NCBI GenBank assembly: GCA_039566865.1 | Contig: CM076953.1 | Span: 496,001-560,000 of the forward strand | Length of the DNA: 64,000 bases | From: Aurelia coerulea | Lineage: Eukaryota; Cnidaria; Scyphozoa; Semaeostomeae; Ulmaridae | Reading direction: 5' to 3' | Part shown: positions 33,601-39,200 of the stretch, one piece after another | Layout: each line of letters opens with the position of its first letter | Position numbering within the stretch: position 1 is the first letter of the stretch | Notes under the pieces: model-generated | Database searches by the model: none | What the model was told of the DNA's origin: nothing | What the model saw: the letters and a program-made list of their open reading frames with translations, nothing else | Translations under genes and position numbers: made by a program

Positions 33601-36125
33601 CTAGATCTTTCAATGCAAAGATGATTTTGTGATGGCATATTTTACCATATCCTTGCACTCCTGGGGGGAGGGATTAAGGGCACTTCACCAGACTTTATTT
33701 GGGGGCATACAACCAAAGCTTCAGAAATATACCTGTTCCTTGCAAAAAATTTTCGAAAATGTGTACCCAAATGTCTCAAAAAAGGAACCTGACCCTATAC
33801 CAATTTTTGAGGATGATCTAATGGTCTATTCATTTGCTCTTTTTACCAAAATTGTCTAATCAAAATTGTGAAAATCAATATCCCTCCTAATGGCATATCT
33901 CCAATACCCAAATAGGCAATTTGCCCCTGGTTTGCATTAATCCCATGTCTCTCCTTTGTCTTCTTAAATACTTTCTTTAAATCTTGAATTCAATGCTGTC
34001 ATATCATTTTTTCTGCATTGGTTTTTAAATAATCTGGTTTCATGCCCAACATCTCTAGGCCATCCTGAAATAAGTTTTTCACAGCAGAGGCTGATAAAAT
34101 GGTTTCCTTCCTACGAATGGCAAAATTTCGTCCGATTTTCCTGCAAACATTTCTTTATATTATGTTGATTTTGTGGATTGTACAGCGCAATTTGTGAAGA
34201 ATATAGTACGAAACTTACTTGGCGAAATTGAACATGTTCATAAGACAACACATTAAGGTTTAAACTGAACTTTACATAAAACAAATACTTGTGACAAATT
34301 TAGCAAGTGCATACAAGTTTAAGAATGATTGCTGGGTAGGAAGCTCAAATAGGCATGGCAACTGTAGGTAAGCAACCAAAATGTGCTTGAATTTTGTCAT
34401 GAAGATGAACAACCAAAATGCACATACTAATCTGGTTCCACTTTCTTCCTTCCTTGAAACGAAAAGCACTACAAAGGCTCAAATAGCAACTGAACAACTC
34501 TATGAGAATGTTGACCTGGAAGATATCTATTACCTACATCAACCAATCTTTTTTCAAGTTCTTGATATAAGCCTCTTGGGCAAGATTCTGCTTAATCAAA
34601 GTAGTTACTGCAGCAATTTAAGTTTGTTTTCTAGCTAACAATTATGGGCAGGGTCAGGTTCTGCTGTGTTTGATGGCAATATAAAATTCAGCCTCTTTTC
34701 AAAAAGATCCTGCAGCCTAAAAATCTTGCAAAAAGTTCCTGGGAACAGCATTCCCCTGTTCCCACACTTTGTCAGCCTCTGTTTAACAGACTCATCAATT
34801 CTATTCTTATCAACTTTATTCTTTGTTTTTATCAACTGTGGATATTTTACCAGTGGAATCATTAATATCATTTTTGCTAAATGTGTGTTTGATTTAATTC
34901 CAAACCTACCAAAGTTTGTAAATAGTGGACTTTGCAAAGATGGAAAAATATTTCCCATTCAAAACAAAAATTTTTAAAACAGCACCTTTGAGATTCACAA
35001 CTGCAAAAATGAAAATTTGTCAATGAAAACAAGAACTGAATACAACCAATCTACTATATTTTGAGAATTTTGCAGTCAATCAAACCATATAAAAAACAAA
35101 CTCTAGAGTCTAAGAAGTCTAAGTGTTCAGAATTGTTACCAACGAAACACATCCCAAATTAAAGCTTGATCTGAGATTATTCATATCTACAGAATCTTTT
35201 GTGTAAGCAAAAACTTTAGAGGCTAGATCTGCCTCAGAATTTGTAATCTTATTTTTCTCAAGAAGGTTTGAAATCTGGACTGGAGTGCAGTTTAGCAAGC
35301 AGCATTCTAGAAGAGTGCAGTTTGAGTTTAGCAGTTGGCGCTAAATGTCATATTCCAATACTAACTAACCCTAACCCTGACAAACAGCAACACAACATTC
35401 AAATGCCGCCTGCTAAACTGCACTCTGATCCAAAATCAGCACAAAATTCACACAAGGAGAAATGTTTAAAAGTGTGTCCACTAAAGTGTAAACTAGCCAA
35501 AATCTCAATAAACTGCGACTGCCCCTTATTAGCACAGGACAGCTGTCCTGTACAGAGAGTACGATGTCATAGAATTTGCATTTGATTATAGAAAAATTAA
35601 ACAGCTTCTGAAAGAAAGAAGGAAAAACTATGAAGAGAGTATCAACCTGTAGCAGAAGTTTGTTTAAATATCGTCACACATAAAATCCAAGCAACAAGGA
35701 GTCGCCAACTGCCAAAGATGGCGGCCATCCTTCTCGGCTCCTTCCTGCTCTCCAATAACTTGAACTCCTTTTCTTTCGACCAAATGCTTCCTCTAACTTC
35801 AAAATAAATATTTTCTCCTTTGCTTCCAGTTTGGTTTGAGCAACGGCTTTCTTTCTATTCCACAACACAATAGCAGCAAAGCTTCGATCGCTGACACCAT
35901 TTTGGAATGTTCCATTCTATCCCTTCGTAATTCGAATCCAGAATTCCACATTCTATACATAAGACGCTGAAAAGAATTCAGAAAAAAACCTGCAACAAAT
36001 TAAGCATCTAATGAACTATCAATTTATGCGTTCAAATGTCGTTAGTACCTAATACCTGCAGATCTTACCTCGCCGCTCGTTTCTGAAGTCCGTCCTCCTT
36101 GTTGCTCTCTCTTCGTTTAGGCCCA
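452..36125 (-). CDS. REJ/polycystin-1-like multidomain extracellular protein, 20 coding exons, 3' end outside window
   Basis: This is the gene-level entry; the exons follow separately. Twenty coding exons between 35728 and 452 join with matching phases into 1837 codons without a stop. Visible order: signal peptide (residues 1 to about 26), small cysteine-bearing exons (28-589), a large exon with a cysteine cluster and cadherin-like/G-x-W modules (590-1038), CGVC-type cysteine repeats (1039 to about 1215), two IPT/TIG-like beta-sandwich domains (from about 1220 and about 1340), and an REJ region (from about 1400 past 1837). REJ proteins such as sea-urchin sperm receptors and polycystin-1 are cell-surface proteins that usually continue into a GPS/GAIN site, a PLAT domain and transmembrane helices; none of these is in the window. 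By family it should act at the cell surface. Ligand and tissue cannot be read from sequence. Splice sites were picked by eye, so a missed micro-exon is possible. Confidence 0.82.
1101..1421 (-). CDS. REJ gene coding exon 19 (REJ domain, middle)
   Basis: Residues 1661-1767, phase 1 at both ends. The acceptor is CTGTTCCAG and the donor GTAAGCG. It contains ISYQWEV, LFVPRGTLKGG and YTFTLMASL, the strand pattern of PKD-like repeats inside REJ domains (Y.W.V, then P..TL..G..Y.F.L). The overlapping plus-strand open frame at 1040-1327 is a shadow of this exon. Confidence 0.87.
1422..2441. other. Intron, no further feature seen
   Basis: AT-rich intron between coding exons 18 and 19 with homopolymer A runs. 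I see no transposon ends or second gene. A plus-strand open frame at 2166-2432 shows no domain and no splice context. Confidence 0.6.
2442..3368 (-). CDS. REJ gene coding exon 18 (IPT/TIG tail plus start of REJ region)
   Basis: Residues 1352-1660, the second largest exon, phase 1 at both ends. The acceptor is AATGATTTCAG-like and the donor GTACAT. The first part (MHCALMC, RCQKRL, cysteine-rich) completes the second IPT/TIG-like domain. The rest shows the REJ pattern: a block with VFDKKIKL and a cysteine pair, then SCDTLAIKASAYGS, LRFTWTVEF, IVLGSNYL, SYTLSVVAMNYL and a VPLVQI end. C.L.IKA...G...LRF.W.V followed by L....Y.L.V...N is characteristic of polycystin-1/REJ proteins. Confidence 0.9.
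3733..3960 (-). CDS. REJ gene coding exon 17 (IPT/TIG-like domains)
   Basis: Residues 1276-1351, phase 1 at both ends. The acceptor is TTCTGCCTAG and the donor GTAGGTG. It finishes the first IPT/TIG-like domain (VTPSAPNGTYSLKC, FTFYEKASPKL) and begins a second (VDPSRFSTT, VNVTLSGIEL). The LINE fragment at 3994-4935 lies in the intron just before its acceptor. Confidence 0.82.
3994..4935 (+). mobile_element. 5'-truncated non-LTR retrotransposon (RT C-terminal part plus 3' tail)
   Basis: An open frame at 3996-4814 encodes the C-terminal part of a CR1/L2/jockey-like reverse transcriptase. It shows WFSDNFLKLNNDKCHLM, LGVTFDKKLSFKKHV, FNYCPLVWMF and LNRIHERALRLV, all from the region downstream of the catalytic F/YxDD box, which is absent. 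The element is therefore 5'-truncated and dead. The tail has a GTTGGC...GCCAAC stem (about 4857-4908) and ends in a TAATAATA-like run. It lies antisense to the host gene, in its intron. The clade is inferred from motifs only. Confidence 0.85.
5366..6174. mobile_element. Mariner-like MITE (outer copy) split by an inverted copy of itself
   Basis: The terminal inverted repeats begin CACTCATTTTTTTA and end AAAAAATGAGTG, with TA duplications at 5364-5365 and 6175-6176. The left half is 5366-5553 and the right half 5978-6174. A second copy in reverse orientation sits between them (see next entry). TA duplications suggest the Tc1/mariner superfamily. No transposase is present; the open frame at 5969-6214 only reads through repeat. 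Confidence 0.85.
5556..5975. mobile_element. Inner MITE, reverse-orientation copy inserted in the outer copy
   Basis: It is about 420 bp, starting CACTCG and ending AATGAGTG, with TA target duplications at 5554-5555 and 5976-5977. Read on the minus strand it matches the outer copy end to end. Its own centre reads AACATAATTC, exactly the site where the outer copy was broken (AACA|TA|ATTC). Confidence 0.85.
6346..6873 (-). CDS. REJ gene coding exon 16 (CGVC-type cysteine repeats, first IPT/TIG)
   Basis: Residues 1100-1275, phase 1 at both ends. The acceptor is CATTTCACAG and the donor GTAAGTACG. The first two thirds are tandem cysteine repeats: SCGICSGG, DCNVCQKKG, KCGRCYGG, VCGVCNGDGSSCLGC, LCGSCFLPT. 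The C-terminal part changes to an IPT/TIG-like fold (MNPKTSPVTGGRSIEITGAGF). Such CGVCxGxxxxC runs occur in large secreted or surface proteins of marine invertebrates and protists and are probably disulfide-rich spacers. Confidence 0.9.
6951..7707. mobile_element. Mariner-like MITE with long terminal inverted repeats
   Basis: It begins CAGGGTGTCTCAGAACAAT and ends TTTGGGACACCCTG, flanked by TA (6949-6950, 7708-7709). The inverted arms extend about 210 bp (to about 7165 and from about 7500), enclosing about 330 bp of unique DNA. There is no transposase frame. The TIR type and TA duplication fit Tc1/mariner-like MITEs. Confidence 0.85.
8640..8995. repeat. Degenerate MITE with TATAAGAACC arms
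   Basis: The left part holds a CGTATAAGAACCTAAAATTT word and a GGGTTCTTA word. The right part (8930-8985) holds the same words in inverted arrangement. A related arm is at 33157-33230 with GGTCCTTA words. It is probably an old hairpin-type MITE; no target duplication could be defined. Confidence 0.5.
9000..9165 (+). mobile_element. Solo 3' tail of a LINE
   Basis: It carries the same tail as the LINE at 3994-4935: a GTTGGC/GCCAAC stem around TTAATTAGCTTA (about 9102-9140), ending in a TTATTATTATTA run. No reverse-transcriptase sequence is attached, so this is an extremely 5'-truncated insertion. A poly-C run follows at about 9180. Confidence 0.7.
9854..10244. mobile_element. Foldback-type MITE, about 390 bp
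   Basis: Long imperfect inverted arms: the left begins TACCGTCGATTCAAACTTTT and the right ends AAAACTTTGAATCGACGGTA. Both arms share CATATGGGAGACC- and CAATCTATTCTCAAAGG-like blocks. The predicted frames here (9710-10163) are palindrome shadows. The target duplication is unclear. Confidence 0.7.
10862..12660 (-). pseudogene. Degenerate non-LTR retrotransposon reverse transcriptase
   Basis: This is a CR1/L2/jockey-like ORF2 in the same orientation as the host gene. Visible in order: endonuclease-RT linker (KYCPWIDKDLKALI, 12462-12656), finger/palm motifs (NYRPISVLPVISRLFEKLV, DLKKAFDTVDHD, GVPRGSCLGPLLFLVYIND), the catalytic YADDTSLC box, then the thumb region in another frame (YTGIVEPHFRYCCSVWGCCG, 10862-11284). 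Breaks: an in-frame TAG near 12461 and a frame change with missing thumb sequence near 11285. The copy stops abruptly at both ends. It fills the intron between coding exons 15 and 16. Confidence 0.9.
12709..12891 (-). CDS. REJ gene coding exon 15 (start of CGVC cysteine repeats)
   Basis: Residues 1039-1099, phase 1 at both ends. The acceptor is CTCTTATAG and the donor GTTAGTT. It ends with VCGRCGGTGKSCKGCDGKVN, the first CGxC-type repeat, continued in exon 16. A LINE fragment lies within about 50 nt of its donor. Confidence 0.88.
13570..13788 (-). pseudogene. LINE reverse-transcriptase thumb fragment
   Basis: A short open frame with VYYALIESHLRHADVIWST and KLAALQHLQ resembles the RT thumb region (YxxLIxSHLxYxxxxW...LxxLQxxQ) of L2/CR1-like LINEs. 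It is isolated and truncated on both sides. Confidence 0.6.
14340..16420 (+). pseudogene. LINE reverse transcriptase broken by two insertions
   Basis: The RT pieces follow one another on the plus strand. A linker region (about 14340-14535) has two in-frame stops. Then come MMNDYFTDITETL (14536 on), SEMKQADINPIFKKD and NYRPMNILPSTATSKIFE (14973-15270), the DLSKAFHCLPHDLL block after 15857, GVPQGYILGPLLFNIFLN and a catalytic box read as HADDTIIW (about 16128). About 160 bp of foreign sequence interrupts at about 14810-14970, and a MITE interrupts at 15274-15856. The thumb is deleted after about 16260; the 3' tail (GTTGGTATAAATTAGC) follows. Confidence 0.85.
15274..15856. mobile_element. Mariner-like MITE inside the LINE
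   Basis: The termini are CCGGGTGTCCCAAA and its inverse, with TA on both sides (15272-15273, 15857-15858). It has long inverted arms, including CTCAAATTCAAGCCTTAGA and AAACGGCC blocks. A second family member is at 23582-24174. Removing the element and one TA rejoins the RT frame without a shift. Confidence 0.85.
16512..17859 (-). CDS. REJ gene coding exon 14 (cysteine cluster, cadherin-like/G-x-W modules)
   Basis: Residues 590-1038, the largest exon, phase 0 in and phase 1 out. The acceptor is TTTCTTTCCAAG and the donor GTATACT. It opens with a six-cysteine cluster (CGLMC, RYCSSLKQC, LEC). A beta-rich, N-glycosylation-rich region follows. Two similar modules come last: GGTWQAKI...LYFFPLKDFTGTATL...INVRGINDRPVP, and GKWYYKFSSGAWVEYN...LRFAFWDMTDG. 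Such W-containing modules joined by an INDRP linker resemble cadherin-like/VCBS-type repeats of surface adhesion proteins. The exact family is not certain. Confidence 0.88.
17940..18074. mobile_element. Small hairpin MITE next to an exon
   Basis: Inverted arms TAAAAGCTCCATTTAGCCCC (left) and GGGCTTAATGGAGCTTTTA (right) surround AAGCCCC repeats. It lies about 80 nt upstream (minus sense) of the acceptor of coding exon 14. Confidence 0.6.
19690..20270. repeat. Diverged second copy of the 21457-22086 MITE
   Basis: It shares with that element GCAATAA, TGGCCGATT-like and CTCCCAAGAGGACAA words, in the same order. Its ends are too worn to define a TIR or target duplication. Confidence 0.5.
20374..20514 (-). 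CDS. REJ gene coding exon 13
   Basis: Residues 543-589, phase 0 at both ends. The acceptor is ATTTTATAG and the donor GTATGTT. It encodes MKCSYLKTALNQG and KYPAWIKETKAF. It has one cysteine and no recognisable domain. It is the last of the small exons before the large exon 14. Confidence 0.72.
20933..21097 (-). CDS. REJ gene coding exon 12 (cysteine/helix module)
   Basis: Residues 488-542, phase 0 at both ends. The acceptor is TTTTGTTTTGCAG and the donor GTACGTG. It encodes FNGCHVNYASMTVQYTAK...LIGLSYAIASVSGC: two cysteines bracketing a probable alpha-helical segment, as in exons 5, 8 and 10. Confidence 0.8.
21457..22086. mobile_element. Mariner-like MITE, about 630 bp
   Basis: It begins CCGGGTGAGTCAGAAAAAAG and ends CTTTTTTCTGACTCACCCGG, an almost perfect terminal inverted repeat, flanked by TA (21455-21456, 22087-22088). 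The arms continue with AATTCCCG/CGGGGATTC. There is no transposase frame. Confidence 0.87.
22578..22745 (-). CDS. REJ gene coding exon 11 (six-cysteine module)
   Basis: Residues 432-487, phase 0 at both ends. The acceptor is TCGATTTAG and the donor GTGAGTT. It encodes MPNCSSDCNRIYG, VACDICNAIDV, SVLECGV and a final cysteine. It is the most cysteine-rich of the small exons. Confidence 0.8.
23277..23492 (-). CDS. REJ gene coding exon 10 (cysteine/helix module)
   Basis: Residues 360-431, phase 0 at both ends. The acceptor is CTTCCATAG and the donor GTGAGTTG. FCPIPASLEC is followed by a helical stretch and MDCGFDF, then a second helical stretch (VEKAIGNLLKFHQIAYHIS). The P-x2-C...CG pattern matches exons 5 and 8. 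Confidence 0.82.
23582..24174. mobile_element. Second copy of the 15274-15856 MITE family
   Basis: The left end, GGGTATCCCAAAATGATG, and the right end, ATTGGGACACCCGG, lie next to TA dinucleotides. The interior shares the CTCAAATTCAAGCCTTA and AAACGGCC blocks with the copy at 15.3 kb. It lies in the intron between coding exons 9 and 10. Confidence 0.8.
24886..24978 (-). CDS. REJ gene coding exon 9 (C...CxxC module)
   Basis: Residues 329-359, phase 0 at both ends. The acceptor is TTTTTATTCAG and the donor GTATTTT. It encodes GRCEFVSED...GHMGCMTCIDPK. The cysteine layout (one, then C-x2-C near the end) matches exon 7. Confidence 0.78.
25411..25602. repeat. Long hairpin MITE
   Basis: Arms of about 80 nt: GAACGATAA...TTTTAGTACCAA on the left is mirrored by TTGGTACTAAAA...TTATCGTTC on the right. 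The inner arms, ACGTTTCGAGCGTA and TACGCTCGAAACGT, surround a short loop. Confidence 0.8.
25851..25976 (-). CDS. REJ gene coding exon 8 (cysteine/helix module)
   Basis: Residues 287-328, phase 0 at both ends. The acceptor is CCATTCATGCAG and the donor GTGAGTC. It encodes LPPLPGCKDQSKLF...YYCIARSLKFIF...FDC. LPPxP followed by a cysteine is repeated in exon 5 (LPPMPKPSC), which suggests the two exons are duplicates. Confidence 0.83.
26009..26158. mobile_element. Hairpin MITE copy A (TAGATGATTACGCT family)
   Basis: A near-palindromic element of about 150-160 bp: AATAGATGATTACGCTAAAG on the left, CTATCTTTAGCACAATC on the right, with ACCAAGATGCG/GCACCTTGGT inside. Two more copies are at 31.9 and 33.2 kb. 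Its end is only about 30 nt from the acceptor of coding exon 8. Confidence 0.8.
26772..26876 (-). CDS. REJ gene coding exon 7 (C...CxxC module)
   Basis: Residues 252-286, phase 0 at both ends. The acceptor is TTTCATTGAAG and the donor GTAAGTGAC. It encodes NGCGEFVDQLYFAK...YDCKTCWMLG. It is the partner type of exons 5 and 8 and resembles exon 9. Confidence 0.82.
28035..28133 (-). CDS. REJ gene coding exon 6 (amphipathic helix exon)
   Basis: Residues 219-251, phase 0 at both ends. The acceptor is TTATTCATAG and the donor GTAAGCTT. It encodes MLKVALLSKLEAINLVM, a likely amphipathic helix without cysteine. Confidence 0.72.
28927..29079 (-). CDS. REJ gene coding exon 5 (cysteine/helix module)
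   Basis: Residues 168-218, phase 0 at both ends. The acceptor is CTGTTTTACAG and the donor GTTGGTA. It encodes LPPMPKPSCHKQRFFSV...LVYVAKSLHNCG. It is similar in layout to exons 8, 10 and 12. Confidence 0.82.
29324..29733. mobile_element. Mutator-like MITE with 9-bp target duplication
   Basis: The terminal inverted repeat is TAGCCTGCGTGCAGAC...GTCTGCACGCAGGCTA, followed inward by GGTATAGTCTG- and GCGGCG-containing arms. The perfect 9-bp duplication ACGGTTCTC is at 29315-29323 and 29734-29742. A 9-bp duplication fits Mutator-like elements; assignment rests on that length only. Confidence 0.85.
29780..30060 (+). mobile_element. LINE/SINE 3' end with (CATA)n tail
   Basis: It contains GGACCATTATGGAAATAAGG, GCTATCCCTGCCA, AGGGGTGTTT and TGGCAAAT words, and ends in a CATACATACATA microsatellite (about 29968-30050). 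A second copy with the same words and a short CATACATA tail is at 55862-56062. The shared 3' end plus simple-repeat tail is typical of a target-primed retrotransposon. Confidence 0.65.
30080..30268. repeat. Hairpin MITE
   Basis: Inverted arms: GAAATTGTCAAAAGATTC...GAAGATTTAGCACAC on the left and GTGTGCTAAATCTTC...TTTTTACAATTTC on the right, joined by AAGTCACAC/GTGTGACTT inner arms. It follows the (CATA)n tail directly. Confidence 0.75.
30474..30614 (-). CDS. REJ gene coding exon 4
   Basis: Residues 121-167, phase 0 at both ends. The acceptor is TTCCTCCCAG and the donor GTAGGTTT. It encodes MNSLSSLEQISALKLKL and ATFQFNETV, a helix-forming stretch without cysteine and with two N-glycosylation sequons (NVT, NET). 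Confidence 0.75.
31592..31644 (-). CDS. REJ gene coding exon 3 (micro-exon, three cysteines)
   Basis: Residues 103-120, entering in phase 1 and leaving in phase 0. It is therefore the exon that converts the phase between exons 2 and 4. The acceptor is TTTCTTTTAG and the donor GTATCTA. It encodes CSNASFCETQQCSSKLW. Short, but the phase conversion and the cysteines support it. Confidence 0.7.
31907..32065. mobile_element. Hairpin MITE copy B (TAGATGATTACGCT family)
   Basis: Near-palindrome: AATAGACAATTACGCTGAAA on the left, TTTTTAGCGTAATCGTCTATT on the right, with AACCAAGATGCATTGCG inside. It is homologous to the copies at 26.0 and 33.2 kb. Confidence 0.85.
32612..32836 (-). CDS. REJ gene coding exon 2
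   Basis: Residues 28-102, phase 1 at both ends; the first exon after the signal peptide. The acceptor is TTTGATTACAG and the donor GTATCAAG. It encodes NGSCYECYKETFC, then a helix-rich stretch, PPCQRNRLRKLL and a proline-containing end. Four cysteines; no domain recognised. Confidence 0.85.
33238..33398. mobile_element. Hairpin MITE copy C (TAGATGATTACGCT family)
   Basis: The clearest of the three copies: CAATAGATGATTACGCTAAA and its inverse ...AGCATAATCGCCTATTG, with matching TACCAAGATGCA/TGCATCTTGGTA internal arms. It would fold into one long hairpin. Confidence 0.88.
33399..35646. other. First coding intron remainder, no gene recognised
   Basis: Open frames on both strands here show no domain and no paired splice sites. 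I see no transposon ends. Confidence 0.5.
35647..35728 (-). CDS. REJ gene coding exon 1 (start codon and signal peptide)
   Basis: The start ATG is at 35728, with A at -3 and G at +4. It encodes 27 residues, MAAIFGSWRLLVAWILCV followed by polar residues: a basic start, a hydrophobic core and a small-residue end (TSA), a typical cleaved signal peptide. It ends in phase 1 at donor GTTGATA, matching exon 2. This is why I place the protein in the secretory pathway. Confidence 0.82.
35799..35960 (-). promoter_or_regulatory. Upstream ORF in the 5' UTR (53 codons)
   Basis: The first ATG after the splice acceptor opens a frame of 53 codons (start MYRMWNSG) with further in-frame ATGs. It ends at TGA, 70 nt before the main start. 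If the exon model is right it could lower translation of the main protein. No homology recognised. Confidence 0.45.
36069..36125 (-). other. Possible noncoding first exon
   Basis: A strong donor (CGGCGAG before GTAAGATC) pairs with the acceptor at 35967-35968 to give a short 5' UTR intron. The 5' limit is a guess from the TATA-like box upstream. The open frame through here (36049-36255) has no signal peptide. Confidence 0.4.
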
Positions 36126-36152
36126 TCCCCCATCTATTGTTGCTTTCGCGCG

Positions 36153-36162
36153 CTTTATAAAG
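36153..36162 (-). promoter_or_regulatory. TATA-like box
   Basis: CTTTATAAAG lies about 30 nt before the inferred start of the noncoding first exon, next to a CCAAT word (36163-36167). The motif is palindromic, so its direction is not determined by sequence alone. Confidence 0.35.
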
Positions 36163-36255
36163 CCAATGCTCCTGTGCAGCATCAAACATCAAACTACAAG
36201 GTCCCATTTCCCTTGTCGGTTGGGATAAATTTGCGAAGTTGGAGAAATTAGACAA

Positions 36256-39200
36256 AATCGGATACGGCTAAGGTTTGTCGAAATAACGATCATAAACGTA
36301 CGGGGTGATACAATGTTGGGGGCTGCCCGAAAAAATTCCATTGCTTACTACATTTTGCCCAACTTTAGGTAAGGGTGAATTTTTGCCACCGCTTGTACGC
36401 TTATGATAACATTTTTCTTTTTTTTTTGTTACTATGCAATGAACAATTTTACGAACGAAACCTGCATATAATTTCGTGACAAAAATAACGCACCGCCACG
36501 CATGTAGAAATGTACAGTTTCGCAAAAACAACAACGCGTGTGAACGCAAAACATCAAATCTAAACCCATCGAAGTTCGAACGACGCTGTCTTTTCTTATA
36601 TGGTGGTTGATACAGAATCTCGTCCTTTGTTTTCAGCCAGTTATTGATTCTTTGATCGAAAGATCAAAATATATACACGTAGGACTTTTGTTTTACGAAA
36701 TGAATAGAATTCACGAATTAGAATATAGTCATCAAATATAAAACATTCTGAAGTCTCTAATAACTTCCAAAACTGTTAACCAATTTGCAAAAGCTGTTGT
36801 TTTCAGTCTAGATTTTTTGTTTTCGATGTTTTTTGAAATCTTTCTTTTTTATTGAATATTGATCTTTTAGGATTGAATTTATAGGTCCTCGAGAGGCAGA
36901 CTTGCCCAGGATAATATGACTTCTTTTCCTCTTTTCATCATTTTTCTCAGCAAACGAGACTTTGCTTTTTGGTTTAAGGTACATATAAAATTCTGTAGAA
37001 CTACCCTAGTTTGCCCCGTAACAATCCAGACGTTGGCCATGAAATTCTGTCGCAGAATCGCTACCTTAAGTGATTTGTTAGTACCCTGTTTAAATTAGAT
37101 CCGAGGAAAGTATGTCTAAGGTCGTGATATATCGGATATATCTCACATTCAATCAGCAAATGAATTTCTTTTTCCACTTTCCCATATTTACACATGTTGC
37201 AAATTCGTTTTGATACTTCTAGTTTTTGGTGTCTGCCAGTTTCGATTCGGAGTGGGCGGTCACTGCATGGGAATTTGGCGACAATCTTCCTGGAGATGAA
37301 TTGAGGGAGGTTCAGACCCGGTTTAGATAAAGTTAAGTCCCCTCTGTTGTTCCCGTTCCTTCGTTATCTTTCCTTAGCGGCTCTTGCAACCAGGCTAGGC
37401 CCCAAGCTGTTTACCCCCAAACATATTCATATTTTTGTATCGTGTTTTTATTAGAAGACACGTTTATTTCAATGCCATTCAAATTCATTCACGCTCAACT
37501 TTCCCAAACAACTTCCCCACATAAGGTTCCTTTTTATGCAAAATTGGCAGAGCAGAGCAGAGCAGCGACTTGTTTGTTTATTTACCTAATTGTCATGACA
37601 ACTAGACGGTCATAAACGAGACCACGAGGTAACATCGAGATACCTTCGAGTAAAATTATTTAGAAAGATTGTCAAAGTTCTGCTGGTAGGCTTGCCCTTT
37701 ACGGTATGCAAAGCAAGGAAAAGGCAAATGTGTCAAAAGGCAAATGTGTCAGGGGTGTATCAGGTGAGAATTTTCTAATTCATCAACAATTTATAGTTGT
37801 TAAAAATGGGATCAAAGTGAGGTCGTACCCGAAGCGTCGTATCATCGTATCATCACTTTTACTGGATTTCAATTTTCAATAGGATTTCTGATATTTTTCA
37901 CAAAAAACAAGAATATTTCTGTCGGAAATGTATGAGAACTTTAGGGAGTTGCTACCCTGGGTACCAGAGCCAAAATATAATAAAATTTTCAATTTCTTTC
38001 TACTTTTGAGTCTCTGGTACCCAGGGTAGGAAGTTGCAAGCTCCGCAATCGAGCCATATGAATATGGCTGCAGGCTCTCCCTAACGCCACTATGAGCTGC
38101 AAAACTCTGGAATATTTGACTAAATATCTGCCAAAATTCCGGCAAATATTTCATAAAAAATTCCCTGAAGGCTGGAAACGTGACACCTTCATCTCCCCCC
38201 CCCCCCCTGCGAGCGTTTCAAAATACGCCAGCTTTGTTTTCTGCAAGTCAAAATGCTCTACTTGGAGATGTAAACTCTTTTGCGAGTCGCTACTAGAATC
38301 ATTACATGAGTCCTTGTTTTCACTCCATCCCCCTGAACGACAACCCACAATACCTATTCCACTTAATGACTATAAAAGTGAATAATGATTCGATTCAATG
38401 AAACAAAACTTAGACGAATGTCATCAGTCTACGTCGTTACACCAAGCACCACATATTGCAAACAAAGAAAGCAACTGAAGCAAAGAAAGCAACTGAAGGG
38501 ACACTAGAAATCAGATTGCTGATCCTTGAAATCTGTTCAAATAAGGTGGCAAAACCCGACCAATTTTAAGACCTTAAAAACCGAGAATGGAACATCGACA
38601 AGCAGCTTGAAAGATTGTTTTTCTTGAAGACAACGTCCGTTATTTTATGCTTTTCGAAGCATCTGCTAATCAACCAATAAAAACAACAACAAAAACCTTC
38701 GGAAATGCCACATGATCTTCAAATATTATTTCTCTTTTAAATCGCCTTTTAAAAGATCTCATAGGCATAGGAAAGGATAAAATTTGGCTCAGCAGCTTAT
38801 TTAATTCATAAGGTCCCAAAGCACATTTCATCTGCATTCCCTTAACTCGGATATCTTTCCATGAAAATGAAATTAAGAATATTTATTTGATAGATTAAGT
38901 CATTCTTATGATTTCATCCTTAAACTGGCGACATCAGCAAAACAGGCGTCCACAGCTTGCATGTTAGTATCAATAAAACGAATTCTTTTCGTGGGTTATG
39001 GCAACATACCCGGTTCGGTTTTGGTGTGCTTTCACGGGCATGGGCGGATATTTTCTGGTTGCATGTGTAGAGCTTTTGTTCTGAGTTCTGCTGCTTGTTG
39101 CAAGAATTGTGCGAAGTTTTTCTGCTTGCTGATATCTTGGGATGACAATATGTCAATGAATGTGTGCTCTACTTGTGTCAATGTTAGCACCCTGTATAAC

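Larger units (their letters stand above)
35647..35966 (-). other. Leader exon with 5' UTR and start codon
   Basis: The exon begins after acceptor GAATTCTTTTCAG and includes 238 nt of 5' UTR upstream of the main ATG. The 5' UTR contains an upstream open frame (see next entry). Confidence 0.6.

Noticed and set aside
36049..36255. Possible N-terminal coding exon of the REJ gene
   Set aside because: It lacks a signal peptide, while the downstream exon has its own start and signal peptide; better explained as 5' UTR.
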